Position numbers and translations under genes: made by a program
In this document: positions 52,123-61,402 of the stretch, piece by piece
Position numbering within the stretch: the first letter of the stretch is position 1
How the letters are laid out: each line of letters opens with the position of its first letter
NCBI RefSeq assembly: GCF_006970445.1
Contig: NZ_CP033877.1
Span: 2,612,750 to 2,676,749, forward strand
Reading direction: 5' to 3'
Source: Stenotrophomonas maltophilia
GTDB lineage: Bacteria > Pseudomonadota > Gammaproteobacteria > Xanthomonadales > Xanthomonadaceae
DNA length: 64,000 nucleotides
The notes under the pieces: generated by a model
Database searches by the model: none
Told to the model about the DNA's origin: nothing
Seen by the model: only the letters and a program-made list of their open reading frames with translations

Positions 52123-52632
52123 GTGTCCACGCCTGTCGAACCGACGGATGTCGCGCAGCTGTGCGCGGCCCATTACCGGCCGCTGCACGCCCATGTCCGC
52201 CGCAAACTCCCGCAACGCAGCGACGCCGATGACGTCGTCCAGGAAACCTGGCTGCGCGTCGTCAAAGTCGCCGCCAGTGGCCTGCTGAGCAATGGCCGCG
52301 CTTACCTGTATCGCGTCGCCCACAATCTGATCGCCGATCATTACCGGCAGCGCCAACGCCGGCGCGAAGAGGCCCTGGATGACGCGCAGCTGCTCGCCAT
52401 CGCCGATCCTGCCCCCCTGCCGGAGCAGCGCCTGCTCGACAACGAGCAGCTGCGCCACCTCGACGCTGTCATTGCCGCGCTGCCTGCCCGTTCGCGCCAG
52501 GTGTTCCTGCTGGCACGGGTGGAGCAGATGACACTGGCCGAGATCGGCCGCCAGCTGGGCATCAGCCGGCAGACCGCGCACGGCCATCTGCTGCGTGCGC
52601 TGGTGGCGCTGCAGCAGGTACCCGGCGCATGA
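52123..52632 (+). CDS. FecI-type ECF sigma factor
   Basis: A 169-residue ECF sigma factor. Region 2 is at about 20-85 (RSDADDVVQETWLRVVK, RAYLYRVAHNLIADHYRQRQR) and region 4 at about 110-165 (LPARSRQVFLLARVEQMTLAEIGRQLGISRQTA, with LAEIGRQLGIS as the HTH). It starts at a GTG at 52123, 65 bp below the Fur box. It should be kept inactive by the next protein until the receptor binds its ligand, then direct transcription of the receptor operon. Confidence 0.92.
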   Translation: MSTPVEPTDVAQLCAAHYRPLHAHVRRKLPQRSDADDVVQETWLRVVKVAASGLLSNGRAYLYRVAHNLIADHYRQRQRRREEALDDAQLLAIADPAPLPEQRLLDNEQLRHLDAVIAALPARSRQVFLLARVEQMTLAEIGRQLGISRQTAHGHLLRALVALQQVPGA

Positions 52633-53555
52633 GCCAGGAGGCCATCGCGCGCGAGGCCGCACGTTGGTGGCTGGATGGCCACGACGGCGGCCGCGACGAA
52701 CGTGCGTTCAACCAGTGGTATCACGCCGATGCGCGCCACGCCGCACAGTACCAGCACCTGCAGGCGCTCTGGCAGGCGGGTGATGCGACGCCCAGCCTGC
52801 AGAGGCACCAGCGCAAGCGGCAGCGCCGACGCCTGCGCGACGCCGGTACTGCCGTGCTGCTGCTCTGTGCGTTGGGTCTGTATACCCGCCAGGCCGCACC
52901 ACCGGCCGCGCAGGTGATGCGCACGGCGGCAGGCGAGATCCGCGAAGAAGTACTGCCGGATGGCTCGCACGTGCTGCTCTCGCCCGGCAGCGAGGTCCAT
53001 GTCCGCATCGATGCGCAGCGCCGCCAGCTGCAGCTGCAGCACGGCCAGGCCTGGTTCAAGGTAGCCACCGATGCGCAGCACCCGTTCCAGGTGCATACGA
53101 CGCACGGCAAGGTCACCGCGCTCGGCACGGCCTTCGACCTTGCCGTACAGGACAACGACAGCGTGGTCACCGTCACCGAGCATCGCGTCCGCGTCGACAG
53201 CGGCACCCGCAGTGAGCAGGCCATCGAAGGACAGCAGCTGCGCTTCGATGGACAGGCGCCGATCATCGGCCTGGCTGACAGCTACGGTGCGCTGGCCTGG
53301 CGCGAACGTCGCCTGCATTGGGTCTCCACGCCCTTGGCCGAGGTCACCCAGGATCTGGATCGCTGGCATGGCGGCCATACCTGGATCATCGGCGCGCACC
53401 TGCGCCAGCAGCCGGTCACCCTGCTCGGCAGCGCAGACGGTGCGGCGCGCAGCCGCGACCAGCTGGCCACGCAGCTGCATGTGCGCGTGCTCCGCCTGGG
53501 CGCGGGGGTGCAGGTCTGGCTGCCGCCACGCAGGGGACATCGCGATGCACCCTGA
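52629..53555 (+). CDS. FecR-type anti-sigma factor
   Basis: A 308-residue inner-membrane sensor. The cytoplasmic part (residues 1-80) carries the REAARWWLD/W..A...H pattern. One membrane helix (AGTAVLLLCALGLY) precedes the periplasmic FecR domain (AGEIREEVLPDGSHVLLSPGS and TALGTAFDLAVQDN). It signals from the outer membrane receptor to the sigma factor. The start overlaps the sigma stop (ATGA). Confidence 0.92.
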   Translation: MSQEAIAREAARWWLDGHDGGRDERAFNQWYHADARHAAQYQHLQALWQAGDATPSLQRHQRKRQRRRLRDAGTAVLLLCALGLYTRQAAPPAAQVMRTAAGEIREEVLPDGSHVLLSPGSEVHVRIDAQRRQLQLQHGQAWFKVATDAQHPFQVHTTHGKVTALGTAFDLAVQDNDSVVTVTEHRVRVDSGTRSEQAIEGQQLRFDGQAPIIGLADSYGALAWRERRLHWVSTPLAEVTQDLDRWHGGHTWIIGAHLRQQPVTLLGSADGAARSRDQLATQLHVRVLRLGAGVQVWLPPRRGHRDAP

Positions 53556-53619
53556 CATCGGCCCTGCCACTGCGTCTACCCAGGATGACGACGCGCTGCG
53601 TCAGCCCCTGGAGCCCCCG

Positions 53620-56091
53620 ATGCTGTTTCACCGCCCCCTTGTCCTCGCCCTGTCACTGGCCTGCGCCAGTCCGCTTCCGTTGTTGCCTGCCAGCGCACAC
53701 GCGCAGGCCGCCACGCGCCACTTCGATCTTCCTGCACAGCCGCTGGCCAGTGCGCTGGATGCCTACAGCCGGCTGACCGGTGTCGATCTGGTGATCGGCG
53801 CAGCATTGCCGGGCGGCCAGACCGCGCCGGCGCTGCGCGGACAGTTCGACGATGCGCAGGCCCTGTCGCGCCTGCTGGTCGGCAGCGGCCTGCGCCCCCG
53901 CTTCATCGACGCACGCCGCGCCACGCTGGAACCGGCACCGGCCGACCCCTCAGATGGCAGCCGTCGAACCGGCCCGCTGCGCGTACAGGGTGATACCGCG
54001 CAGGGTCACTCTCCCGGTGCAGGGGCCAGCCAGTATGTGCCGGCCACCCGCGATGGCTTTGCGCCAGCGGTCGGCAGCGAGCGCGTGGCGATGGCCGAAC
54101 GCCAGGACGGCAACAGCCTGCTGCGCTCGATGCCCGGTACCCACAGTTTCCATTCGCGCAGCCAGCCTGGGCTGCAGGTCAACATCCGCGGCATGACCGG
54201 CGCCGGCCGGGTCAACACCATGATCGATGGTGTCACCCAGACCTTCCGCAACAACGCGGGCCATGGCTCAGGGGGGCCGTTCGCCTATGTCGATCCGTTC
54301 CTGCTGGCCGGCGTGGACGTGCAGCGCGGCGCGGTCGCCGGAGGTGATGGCGCCGGCACGCTGGCCGGCAGTGCCAATTTCCGCACGCTCGACATCGACG
54401 ATCTGCTTGGCGAAGGTCGTGACTGGGGCCTGCGCGCGGGCTACCGTCATGGCAACAACGGCTACGGCAATGGCCGTACCTTTGCCGGTGCCTGGCGTCA
54501 CAGCGAAGAGGGCGGCGACCGCCAGTTCGGTCTGCTCGCCGCTGCCAGCAGCAGCCGCAGCAGCGAGTACGCCACCGCGCGCGGGCAGAAGAACACCGCC
54601 GACCCGGGCAGCCAACAGCCCAGCAGCTGGCTGCTGAAAGCACGCCTGCAGCCGAGCGACCAGCATCGGCTCGACCTGAGCCACATGCGTTACGAAAACG
54701 ACTTCTACCACAACTACCCGTGGCAGATTTCCGCACGCAACCAGCGCGCCAGCTACCACTACACGCCCTATTCGCCGTGGATCGACCTGCGCGCGACCTT
54801 TGCCAGCAACAAGACCCGGCTGTTCTATCCGCCCGTGGAGGATTCCAGCTACATCGGTCGCCGCACCCACAGCAGCCTCAGCAGCTGGACCCTCGACAAC
54901 ACCAGCCGCTTCGACATCGGCGCGCTGCAGGCACGCTGGAACACCGGCATCAAGCACCAGTCGGACATCTATGTAGCCGACACCCCCACCCTGCGCGGCG
55001 CCAACCCCCAGGGCCGCAGCCAGCTGGACAGCGTGTTCAGCACGCTGGAACTGCAGTACGACGTCTACGCGCTGACCGCAGGCCTGCGCCAGGATCGCTA
55101 TGGCATCCGTGGCCACGTGCCGGTGTGCTCGGATGTCCCCGGCCAGTGCGCGGAGATCAACGGCGGCGGCATCGACGTGCGCCGCACCCAGCACGCGCTC
55201 AGCCCCAGCCTGGCGGTTTCGTGGCAGGCCACCGACTGGCTGCAGCTGTTCGCCGAAGCCTCGCGCACATCGCGCCCGCCGCGCGTGCAGGAGATGTTCT
55301 TCGAGAAAATCCCGCTGGAAGGCATGAGCGATGCCGACGGCGTGGGCGCCAACCCGTTCCTGCGCCGTGAGCGCTCGCGCAACCTGCAGTTCGGCGCCAA
55401 CCTCAGCACCGACTCGCTGCTGACCGACGGTGATCTGGCGCAGCTGCGCGTCACCCGCTTCGACAACCGCATCCGCGACTACATCAAGCCGCAATACCTG
55501 CTGATCGTGCATCCGCCGGAAGTGGAGCCCTTCGTGGTACCGATCGACAGCGATCCGCAGCTCACTGCCTGGACCGATGCACTGGATGTGGACGACTTCA
55601 GCACCACCACGCGCTGGATGAACCACCCGGGCGTGGTACGCATGCGCGGTATCGAGCTGGAAGCGCACTACGCCAGCGAGCACTACCACGCCACGCTGAG
55701 CTGGACCCGCTCGCGCACCAGTGCGCCTGCCATCGAGTTCGTCAACCTGGAAGACATCACCGCCCTCCCCGACCGCTACTGGACGCTGGACGTGGGCGGC
55801 CGCTGGTGGCAGCAGCGCGTGCAGGCCGGCCTGCGCGCCGAATACTCCGGGCCCACCGAAGAAGGCTACGACTTCTTCCAGACACGCAAGACCGGCGGTA
55901 CCGGTGTACTGCTCGACTTCTACGCCAGCTTCAAGCCCCAGCCCAACACCACGCTGTGGCTGAACATCGAAAACCTGCAGAACAAGGCCTATGACAACAA
56001 TGCCTCGATCGACAGCATCTTCAGCCCGATCCTGGACCGCGGCAACGGCCGTGGCCGCACCGTCTCGATGGGTGTCAATGTGGCGTTCTAG
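53620..56091 (+). CDS. HasR-like TonB-dependent heme/hemophore receptor
   Basis: An 823-residue outer membrane receptor. The signal peptide ends near SAHA. An STN signalling domain (residues 30-95, FDLPAQPLASALDAYSRLTG) talks to the anti-sigma factor. A plug (NIRGMTGAGRVNTMIDGVTQ, NNAGHGSGGPFAYVDPFL) and barrel follow, with the family style of TonB-dependent heme/hemoglobin receptors. I chose the ATG at 53620, which has GGAG 6 nt upstream and starts the signal peptide; an ATG 75 nt upstream overlaps fecR. No hemophore gene is adjacent. Confidence 0.88.
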   Translation: MLFHRPLVLALSLACASPLPLLPASAHAQAATRHFDLPAQPLASALDAYSRLTGVDLVIGAALPGGQTAPALRGQFDDAQALSRLLVGSGLRPRFIDARRATLEPAPADPSDGSRRTGPLRVQGDTAQGHSPGAGASQYVPATRDGFAPAVGSERVAMAERQDGNSLLRSMPGTHSFHSRSQPGLQVNIRGMTGAGRVNTMIDGVTQTFRNNAGHGSGGPFAYVDPFLLAGVDVQRGAVAGGDGAGTLAGSANFRTLDIDDLLGEGRDWGLRAGYRHGNNGYGNGRTFAGAWRHSEEGGDRQFGLLAAASSSRSSEYATARGQKNTADPGSQQPSSWLLKARLQPSDQHRLDLSHMRYENDFYHNYPWQISARNQRASYHYTPYSPWIDLRATFASNKTRLFYPPVEDSSYIGRRTHSSLSSWTLDNTSRFDIGALQARWNTGIKHQSDIYVADTPTLRGANPQGRSQLDSVFSTLELQYDVYALTAGLRQDRYGIRGHVPVCSDVPGQCAEINGGGIDVRRTQHALSPSLAVSWQATDWLQLFAEASRTSRPPRVQEMFFEKIPLEGMSDADGVGANPFLRRERSRNLQFGANLSTDSLLTDGDLAQLRVTRFDNRIRDYIKPQYLLIVHPPEVEPFVVPIDSDPQLTAWTDALDVDDFSTTTRWMNHPGVVRMRGIELEAHYASEHYHATLSWTRSRTSAPAIEFVNLEDITALPDRYWTLDVGGRWWQQRVQAGLRAEYSGPTEEGYDFFQTRKTGGTGVLLDFYASFKPQPNTTLWLNIENLQNKAYDNNASIDSIFSPILDRGNGRGRTVSMGVNVAF

Positions 56092-56878
56092 CCGTCGCTG
56101 GCTGCTGCTGTACCTGCTTGCGCTGGCCGCAATGGCCAGCGCGCAGCCAATGCCAGGCACGGTGATTGACCTGGCCAGTGGCCAGCACCTGGACGAAGCC
56201 GCGTTCGTGAAGCGCGCGGCGGACGCCACGCGACTGCTGCTGGGCGAACGCCACGACCTGGCCGGAGACCACGCCGCCCAGCGCTGGCTGCTGCACGTGC
56301 TGCAGCAGCAGCGTCCACAAGGCGCGCTGGTGCTGGAGATGATTGCCAGCGAACGCCAGCCACGCCTGCAACGGGTGCAGCGCTGGCTGGCCAAGGGCAA
56401 CCATGCCGACGGTGCGCGCCTGCAGGAGCTGCTGGGCTGGGATACACGATGGCCGTGGACCGCCTACGGCGGGCTGGTGCAGGACGCCACCGCTGCCGGC
56501 ATCCCCTTGTTCGGCGGCAATCTCGCGCGCGCCGAGGTCAATGCCCGCCTGGCGTCCGCTGATGCAGTGCGGTTCCCGGTGGCCGCTGCCCGGCAACGCC
56601 TGTCGGCCGTGGTGCTGGCCCAACATGCGGACGCAGCACCGATGCTGGAAGGGATGCTGGCCGTGCAACAGGCCCGCGACACGCGCATGGCACAGGTGCT
56701 GACCGCAGCACCCGCACCCGCGCTGCTGGTGGCCGGTCGCTGGCATGTACTGCGCGGCACCGGCGTGCCGGGCTACCTGCCAGCGGACACACCAGCGCTG
56801 GTGATCGCACTGGCCTCGCCGGGTGAAGCCGTCGAGGCGGCCGACGCCGACCTGCTATGGGTGCTGGACGATGAGTGA
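56078..56878 (+). CDS. ChaN-like exported heme-binding protein
   Basis: A 266-residue protein with signal peptide (WLLLYLLALAAMASAQP). The Tiki/ChaN-family features are LLLGERHDLAGDHAAQRWLL, split as LLLGERHD and DHAAQRWLL, then LVLEMIASERQ, and WDTRWPWTAYGGLVQDA, split as WPWTAYGGLV. ChaN of Campylobacter binds heme. It overlaps the receptor end by 14 nt and lies in the same operon, so a role in periplasmic heme handling is likely. Confidence 0.85.
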   Translation: MWRSSRRWLLLYLLALAAMASAQPMPGTVIDLASGQHLDEAAFVKRAADATRLLLGERHDLAGDHAAQRWLLHVLQQQRPQGALVLEMIASERQPRLQRVQRWLAKGNHADGARLQELLGWDTRWPWTAYGGLVQDATAAGIPLFGGNLARAEVNARLASADAVRFPVAAARQRLSAVVLAQHADAAPMLEGMLAVQQARDTRMAQVLTAAPAPALLVAGRWHVLRGTGVPGYLPADTPALVIALASPGEAVEAADADLLWVLDDE

Positions 56879-57584
56879 GCGCGGCCAACACTGGCAGGCG
56901 ATCGCCATCAGCATCGGCCTGCACCTGTTGCCCTTGCTGCTGTTGGTGCACTGGGTGGCCACGCCACCGTTGCTGCCGCCGCCTGAGCAGGACGTGCGCA
57001 TCAGCCTGCGCCTGCTGGCGCCGGCGACGCCGCCCCAGCCAGTGGAAGAACGCCAGGCCGACGCCCCGAGCCAGGCGCAGCAGGCGCGCGCATCGCAACC
57101 GACGAAGTCGCCGCCTCCACCGAAGCCCACCGCCGCACGCGAGGGCGAGGTGGCTGCCAGCGAACGCGGTGGCCCTGGCCGGCACGCCCTGCCGGTCGCC
57201 CCGCCTGCGGCCGTGACCGATGCAAGTCCCGCACCGGCATCGATCACGGCCGCGCCGCCCGCTCCCGACGCACCACCGGCGGACTTCCAGGCCGGCGCCG
57301 CCAGCGACCAGTGGGAAGCCCGCCTGATGGCGCGGCTGGAGCGTTACCGCTACTACCCCGCCGCCGCGCGCTCGCGCCGGCAGCAGGGGACGGCCTGGGT
57401 CAGGGCCAGCATCGATCGCGAGGGACGCCTGCTGGCGCTGCGGTTGGAACAGTCCAGTGGCCAACCGATGCTCGACGATGCCGCGCTGCAGACGTTCCGC
57501 CGCGCGCAGCCGCTGCCGCCCATTCCCGTGGAAATGAAGGCACCGCAGGAACTGGTGGTGCCAGTGGAGTACTACCTGCGCTAG
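56871..57584 (+). CDS. TonB-like energy transducer (HasB-like)
   Basis: A 237-residue protein. An N-terminal membrane helix (IAISIGLHLLPLLLLVHWV), a proline/alanine-rich spacer (residues 55-140, PPPPKPTAA) and a TonB C-terminal domain with YYPAAARSRRQQGTAWVRASIDREGRL, split as YYPAAARSRR and GTAWVRASIDREG. It gives the operon its own energising protein. The start overlaps the ChaN-like stop by 8 nt. The stop shares CTAG with the convergent RidA gene. Confidence 0.9.
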   Translation: MSERGQHWQAIAISIGLHLLPLLLLVHWVATPPLLPPPEQDVRISLRLLAPATPPQPVEERQADAPSQAQQARASQPTKSPPPPKPTAAREGEVAASERGGPGRHALPVAPPAAVTDASPAPASITAAPPAPDAPPADFQAGAASDQWEARLMARLERYRYYPAAARSRRQQGTAWVRASIDREGRLLALRLEQSSGQPMLDDAALQTFRRAQPLPPIPVEMKAPQELVVPVEYYLR

Positions 57585-58015
57585 CCGGCGTAGGCCTCCG
57601 CCTCGATCTCGAACAGCATGCCGTCCAGCGCCAGCCGCGGCACGGGAATCAGGGTGCAGGTCGGCGCCGCGCGGTTCGGCCAACGCCGCCGCACCTGCCG
57701 GGCGATGATGCCCAGCCGGTCCTCGTCGTGGTCGACCACCAGGATGCGCAACCGTGCGACATCGGCCAGGCTGGCCTGCGCCGAACGCAATGCAACCTGC
57801 AGGTTGTCCAGTGCCTGCTCGACCTGTTCCTCGAAACCGGGGGAGAGATGGCCATCGGCATCCTCACCGCCCTGCCCGGCGATATGGATCACCCGGGCGG
57901 GAAGGCGCACCACCGCCACGTGCGAGTAGCCGTTGGCCGAAGGGTCGTAAAGCCCCGCAGGATTGAACAGTTCCAGCAGGCCGTGGCCGAGGTCCGGGGT
58001 GGTCAACAGGTTCAT
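57581..58015 (-). CDS. RidA-family protein (YjgF-like)
   Basis: A 144-residue member of the RidA/YER057c/UK114 family: NPAGLYDPSANGYSHVAVV, IAGQGGEDADG, and the GMLFEIEAEAYA end. Archetypal RidA hydrolyses reactive enamines and imines and has a conserved Arg near residue 105; here RRRWPNRAAPTCTLI holds arginines and Thr, so the active site may be present or modified. The promoter upstream has a MerR-type layout. Convergent with the tonB gene, sharing 4 bp. Confidence 0.85.
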   Translation of the reverse strand: MNLLTTPDLGHGLLELFNPAGLYDPSANGYSHVAVVRLPARVIHIAGQGGEDADGHLSPGFEEQVEQALDNLQVALRSAQASLADVARLRILVVDHDEDRLGIIARQVRRRWPNRAAPTCTLIPVPRLALDGMLFEIEAEAYAG

Positions 58016-58044
58016 GCCGCGTGCCTCAAGGGGGGTTGCGAGGC

Positions 58045-58075
58045 AGTCTGTGACCTGAACATTGGTTTAGGTCAA
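58045..58075 (-). promoter_or_regulatory. Candidate MerR-type promoter of the RidA gene
   Basis: On the minus strand TTGACC and CAGACT are separated by 19 bp. A near-perfect inverted repeat (TGACCTGAAC-ATTG-GTTTAGGTCA, 58051-58074) fills the spacer. An over-long spacer with a palindrome is the signature of MerR-regulated promoters. The -10 match is weak. Confidence 0.5.
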
Positions 58076-58128
58076 ACAGATCCGGTGCAACAGACTGGTC
58101 TGCCACGCACAACGATCACGGCCATTTA

Positions 58129-58152
58129 GACCCGAGCTGGGCTCGACGCTAC
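58129..58152. repeat. Degenerate SMAG repeat
   Basis: GACCCGAGCTGGGCTCGACGCTAC: imperfect hairpin with CTAC at the end, in the gap upstream of the CDF gene stop. Confidence 0.5.
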
Positions 58153-58162
58153 AGAAGCCACG

Positions 58163-59065
58163 TCACGTCCACGCCGGGTCTGCGGTGAAATCGATGGTCA
58201 GCCAGAACGTGCTGCCGCGGGCATCCAGCCGCACCGCGATCTCATCGCGCATCGCATCGACCTCGCCCACCGACCCCAGCGGCGTGGTCGGGTCAGCCAG
58301 CACATGGATCTCGATGAAGCGCATCCGCCCCATCTTCGCCACGTGGCTGGTGAAACCGGCATAGCCACGCTCGGCCACGAACGCCTGCATCACCTGCTGC
58401 ACGCGCCGGTCCAGATCATCGGGTGCCACCTGCAGCACTTCGCGCATGGCCTTCCACGCGCTGCGCGCCGGCACCGGCAGCACCGCCAGGCTGATCAACG
58501 CCAGCACGATCGAATCCAGGTACGGCACCCAGTGGTGCCACTCACCACCGTGCAGGGCCAGCGCCAACACGAATGCCAGCACCACCGCCAGGCTCATCAG
58601 CCCGCCCAGCAACCAGCCGCGCACGTCCAGCCACAACAGGGCGGAGCGCAGGTGCCGCGCCCGCTGCGCGACGAACGCCGCCATCGCCAGGTTGCTGGCA
58701 CTCAGCAGCGCCGCCCACCACAGCGCGGGCCCGAATTTCACTTCGTGCCCGCCCGTGGTCAGGCCGATCACAGCATTGGCCAGCGCATACACGCAGGCCA
58801 GCGACAGGATCACACCGCCCAGCGCCTCGACCATCGGCTCCAGGTGCCAGTAGCCGTACTGGAAGCGCGGGCTCTGCTCCCGCGCCACCAGCCGCAGCAC
58901 CGACAACGACACCAGGGTCAGGGCGACGTCGACCAGGCTGTACACGCCGTCGAACAGGATGGCCTGCGATCCCACCAGCAGGCCACCGCCGAAGCCGACC
59001 GCGCTCACCGCCAGGGTGATCCCGATCGAGAACTTCAGGATGCGTTGCTCGCGCGCGGTCTCCAT
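58163..59065 (-). CDS. Cation diffusion facilitator (CDF) transporter
   Basis: A 300-residue inner-membrane transporter with six hydrophobic segments and a C-terminal cytoplasmic dimerisation domain (VAPDDLDRRVQQVMQAF, RFIEIHVLAD). The TM2 site shows FDGVYSLVD (metal-binding aspartates), while the TM5 HxxxD of typical zinc transporters is not evident (WLDVRGWLLGG). Members export Zn, Fe, Mn or Co. It starts 28 bp after the decarboxylase stop and may be in that operon. Confidence 0.87.
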   Translation of the reverse strand: METAREQRILKFSIGITLAVSAVGFGGGLLVGSQAILFDGVYSLVDVALTLVSLSVLRLVAREQSPRFQYGYWHLEPMVEALGGVILSLACVYALANAVIGLTTGGHEVKFGPALWWAALLSASNLAMAAFVAQRARHLRSALLWLDVRGWLLGGLMSLAVVLAFVLALALHGGEWHHWVPYLDSIVLALISLAVLPVPARSAWKAMREVLQVAPDDLDRRVQQVMQAFVAERGYAGFTSHVAKMGRMRFIEIHVLADPTTPLGSVGEVDAMRDEIAVRLDARGSTFWLTIDFTADPAWT

Positions 59066-59093
59066 CGTTCGCCGAAGGGCCGACCGTTGCGGG

Positions 59094-61382
59094 TCAGGCC
59101 TTCAGCACCTCCACCTTGTACGAAACCACATCCCCCTCCTGCTCGATGATGAGCCCGTGCACGTCCGACTCGAAGCCAGGGAAACGGGCGTTCTGCTCGC
59201 GGGCGATGCGCAGCGACTGGGTGATCGGCTCGTCGCTGTCACCGAAACGCTCGCCCGGCATGATGGTCGGGATGCCCGGCGGGTACGGCACCAGCATGGT
59301 CGCCGCAATGCGGCCACTGATCTGCTCGATGTCGACCCGTTCGATCTCGCCCTTGACCAGGTGGTTGTAGGCATCGGCCGGGGTCATCACCGGTGTCGGC
59401 AGGTCCACGTACATCTCACGCATCACCTTGGCCACGGCGAATTCCTGGTTGAACGCATGCAGCGCGTCGCACAGGTCACGCAGGCCCCAACCGGCGTAGG
59501 CATTCGGATAATCGGCAGCCAGGGTCGGCAGTGCCTGGCTCAGCGGCGCATTGCGGTCGTACAGCTCCTTGAACGCCATCAGCTCGGTCACCAGGGTGCT
59601 CCACTTGCCCTTGGTGATGCCCATCGAGAACAGGAACAGCACCGAGTACAGGTTGGTCTTCTCCACGGTGATGCCGCGGCCCCACAGGAACTTGCTCAGC
59701 ACCGCCGCCGGGATGCCCAGCTTGCCCATGCTGCCATCCATCGCCAGGCCCGGAGTCAGCAGGGTCACCTTGATCGGATCGATCAGCACGTAGTCGTCAA
59801 CCAGGTTCTCGAAGCCGTGCCAGTGGGCGTCCGGCTGCAGGTACCACTCCTCACGCTTGGCCACCAGCGGTGCCGGCGTATCGCCCTTGTCCAGGCTGCG
59901 CTCGACCTGGGTGGGCTGCCACACGCTGAACCACCAGTCGTCGCGGCCCAGGTCGTCGCGGACGTGCAGCATCGCGCGGCGGAAGGCGATGGCCTCGTCA
60001 TGCATTTCCTGCACCAGCGAGCGGCCAGCATCGCCCTCCATCATCTTCGAGGCCACGTCGCAGGCCGCGATCACTCCGTAGTGCGGGCTGGTCGAGGTAT
60101 GCATCATGAACGACTCGTTGAAGCGCTCGGCATCCAGGTTGCGCTGCGCAGAATTGCGTACGTGGATCATCGACGCCTGCGAGAACGCCGCCAGCAGCTT
60201 GTGGGTGGAATGCGTGGTGAAAATGATCGCATCCTGCTCACGCGGCTTGCCCTTGGCCATGCCGTAGTGGTTCTCGTAGAACGGGTGGAACGCGGCGTAG
60301 GCGTACCACGCTTCGTCGAAGTGCAGGAAATCGACCGCGCTGCCGATCTCGTCGGCGATCTTCTCGGCGTTGTAGCACAGGCCGTCATAGGTCGAGTTGG
60401 TGACCACCGCGATGCGCGGCTTGGAACCGGCCTTGTAGGCCTGGCTGGCCAGCGGGTTGGCGGCGATGCGCTGCTGCAGCGACTCCGGCGTGAACTGGTC
60501 CAGGCTGATCGGGCCGATGATGCCGTGCGCGTTGCGGCTGGGAGTGAAGTACACCGGCACCGCGCCGGTCATGATCAGCGCGTGCAGCAGCGACTTGTGG
60601 CAGTTGCGGTCGACGAACACCACATCGCCACGGGCCACCGTGCCATGCCAGACGATCTTGTTGGCGGTGGAGGTGCCATTGGTGACGAAGAAGGTATGGT
60701 CGGCACCGAAGTTGCGCGCGGCTTCGTTCTCGGCGTCCTTGATCGGGCCGGTGTGGTCGAGCAGCGAGCCCAGCTCCGGCACCGAGATCGACAGATCGCT
60801 GCGCAGGGTGTTCTCGCCGTAGAACTGATGGAAGGCACGGCCGACCGGCGACTTGGTGAACGCCACGCCGCCCGCGTGGCCCGGCGTATGCCAGGAATAG
60901 TTCGACTCGGCCGCATGATGGATCAGCGCCTTGAAGAACGGCGGCAGCAGGTTCTTCATGTAGTCTTCGGCCGCGCGCATCACCTGCCGCGAGATGAAGC
61001 TCTTGGTATCTTCAAACAGGAAGATGAAGCCGTGGATGTACTTGAGCAGCTTGCTCGGCACCTTCTCGATGGTGCGGCGCTCGCCGTACAGGAACACCGG
61101 CAGGTTGGCGCGCCGCGCACTCTGCTCGCGCAGGAAGGCAGTCAGGCGCTGGAACTCGCCATCCACCTCTTCGCTGCCGTCGATCGAGATCAGCACCGCC
61201 GAGGCCGCCACATAGGTGCGGGCACCGGCGCGGGCATCATCCAGGTTCAGGCCGCACAGCACGCGCTGGTCGTTGCTGCGCAGCTCTTCCACCAGGGCGC
61301 GGATCAGGATGCCACCGATGCGCGGCGACTCGTAGTCGTTGTCGATGACAATGACAGGATAGTCCAGGGACTTGAAGTACAC
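59094..61382 (-). CDS. adiA: Biodegradative arginine decarboxylase (lysine/ornithine/arginine decarboxylase family)
   Basis: A 762-residue fold-type I PLP decarboxylase with an N-terminal response-regulator-like wing domain (residues 1-130), as in AdiA/CadA (AdiA: 755). PLP motifs: NYSWHTPGHAGG, FVTNGTSTANKIV, HFDEAWYAYA, and the Schiff-base lysine in TTHSTHKLLAAFSQAS. Consumes a cytosolic proton per amino acid decarboxylated. The neighbouring AdiC-like antiporter supports arginine as substrate; lysine or ornithine cannot be excluded from sequence alone. Confidence 0.87.
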   Translation of the reverse strand: MYFKSLDYPVIVIDNDYESPRIGGILIRALVEELRSNDQRVLCGLNLDDARAGARTYVAASAVLISIDGSEEVDGEFQRLTAFLREQSARRANLPVFLYGERRTIEKVPSKLLKYIHGFIFLFEDTKSFISRQVMRAAEDYMKNLLPPFFKALIHHAAESNYSWHTPGHAGGVAFTKSPVGRAFHQFYGENTLRSDLSISVPELGSLLDHTGPIKDAENEAARNFGADHTFFVTNGTSTANKIVWHGTVARGDVVFVDRNCHKSLLHALIMTGAVPVYFTPSRNAHGIIGPISLDQFTPESLQQRIAANPLASQAYKAGSKPRIAVVTNSTYDGLCYNAEKIADEIGSAVDFLHFDEAWYAYAAFHPFYENHYGMAKGKPREQDAIIFTTHSTHKLLAAFSQASMIHVRNSAQRNLDAERFNESFMMHTSTSPHYGVIAACDVASKMMEGDAGRSLVQEMHDEAIAFRRAMLHVRDDLGRDDWWFSVWQPTQVERSLDKGDTPAPLVAKREEWYLQPDAHWHGFENLVDDYVLIDPIKVTLLTPGLAMDGSMGKLGIPAAVLSKFLWGRGITVEKTNLYSVLFLFSMGITKGKWSTLVTELMAFKELYDRNAPLSQALPTLAADYPNAYAGWGLRDLCDALHAFNQEFAVAKVMREMYVDLPTPVMTPADAYNHLVKGEIERVDIEQISGRIAATMLVPYPPGIPTIMPGERFGDSDEPITQSLRIAREQNARFPGFESDVHGLIIEQEGDVVSYKVEVLKA

Positions 61383-61402
61383 GTTGATTCTCCTTGTCTA
61401 AC

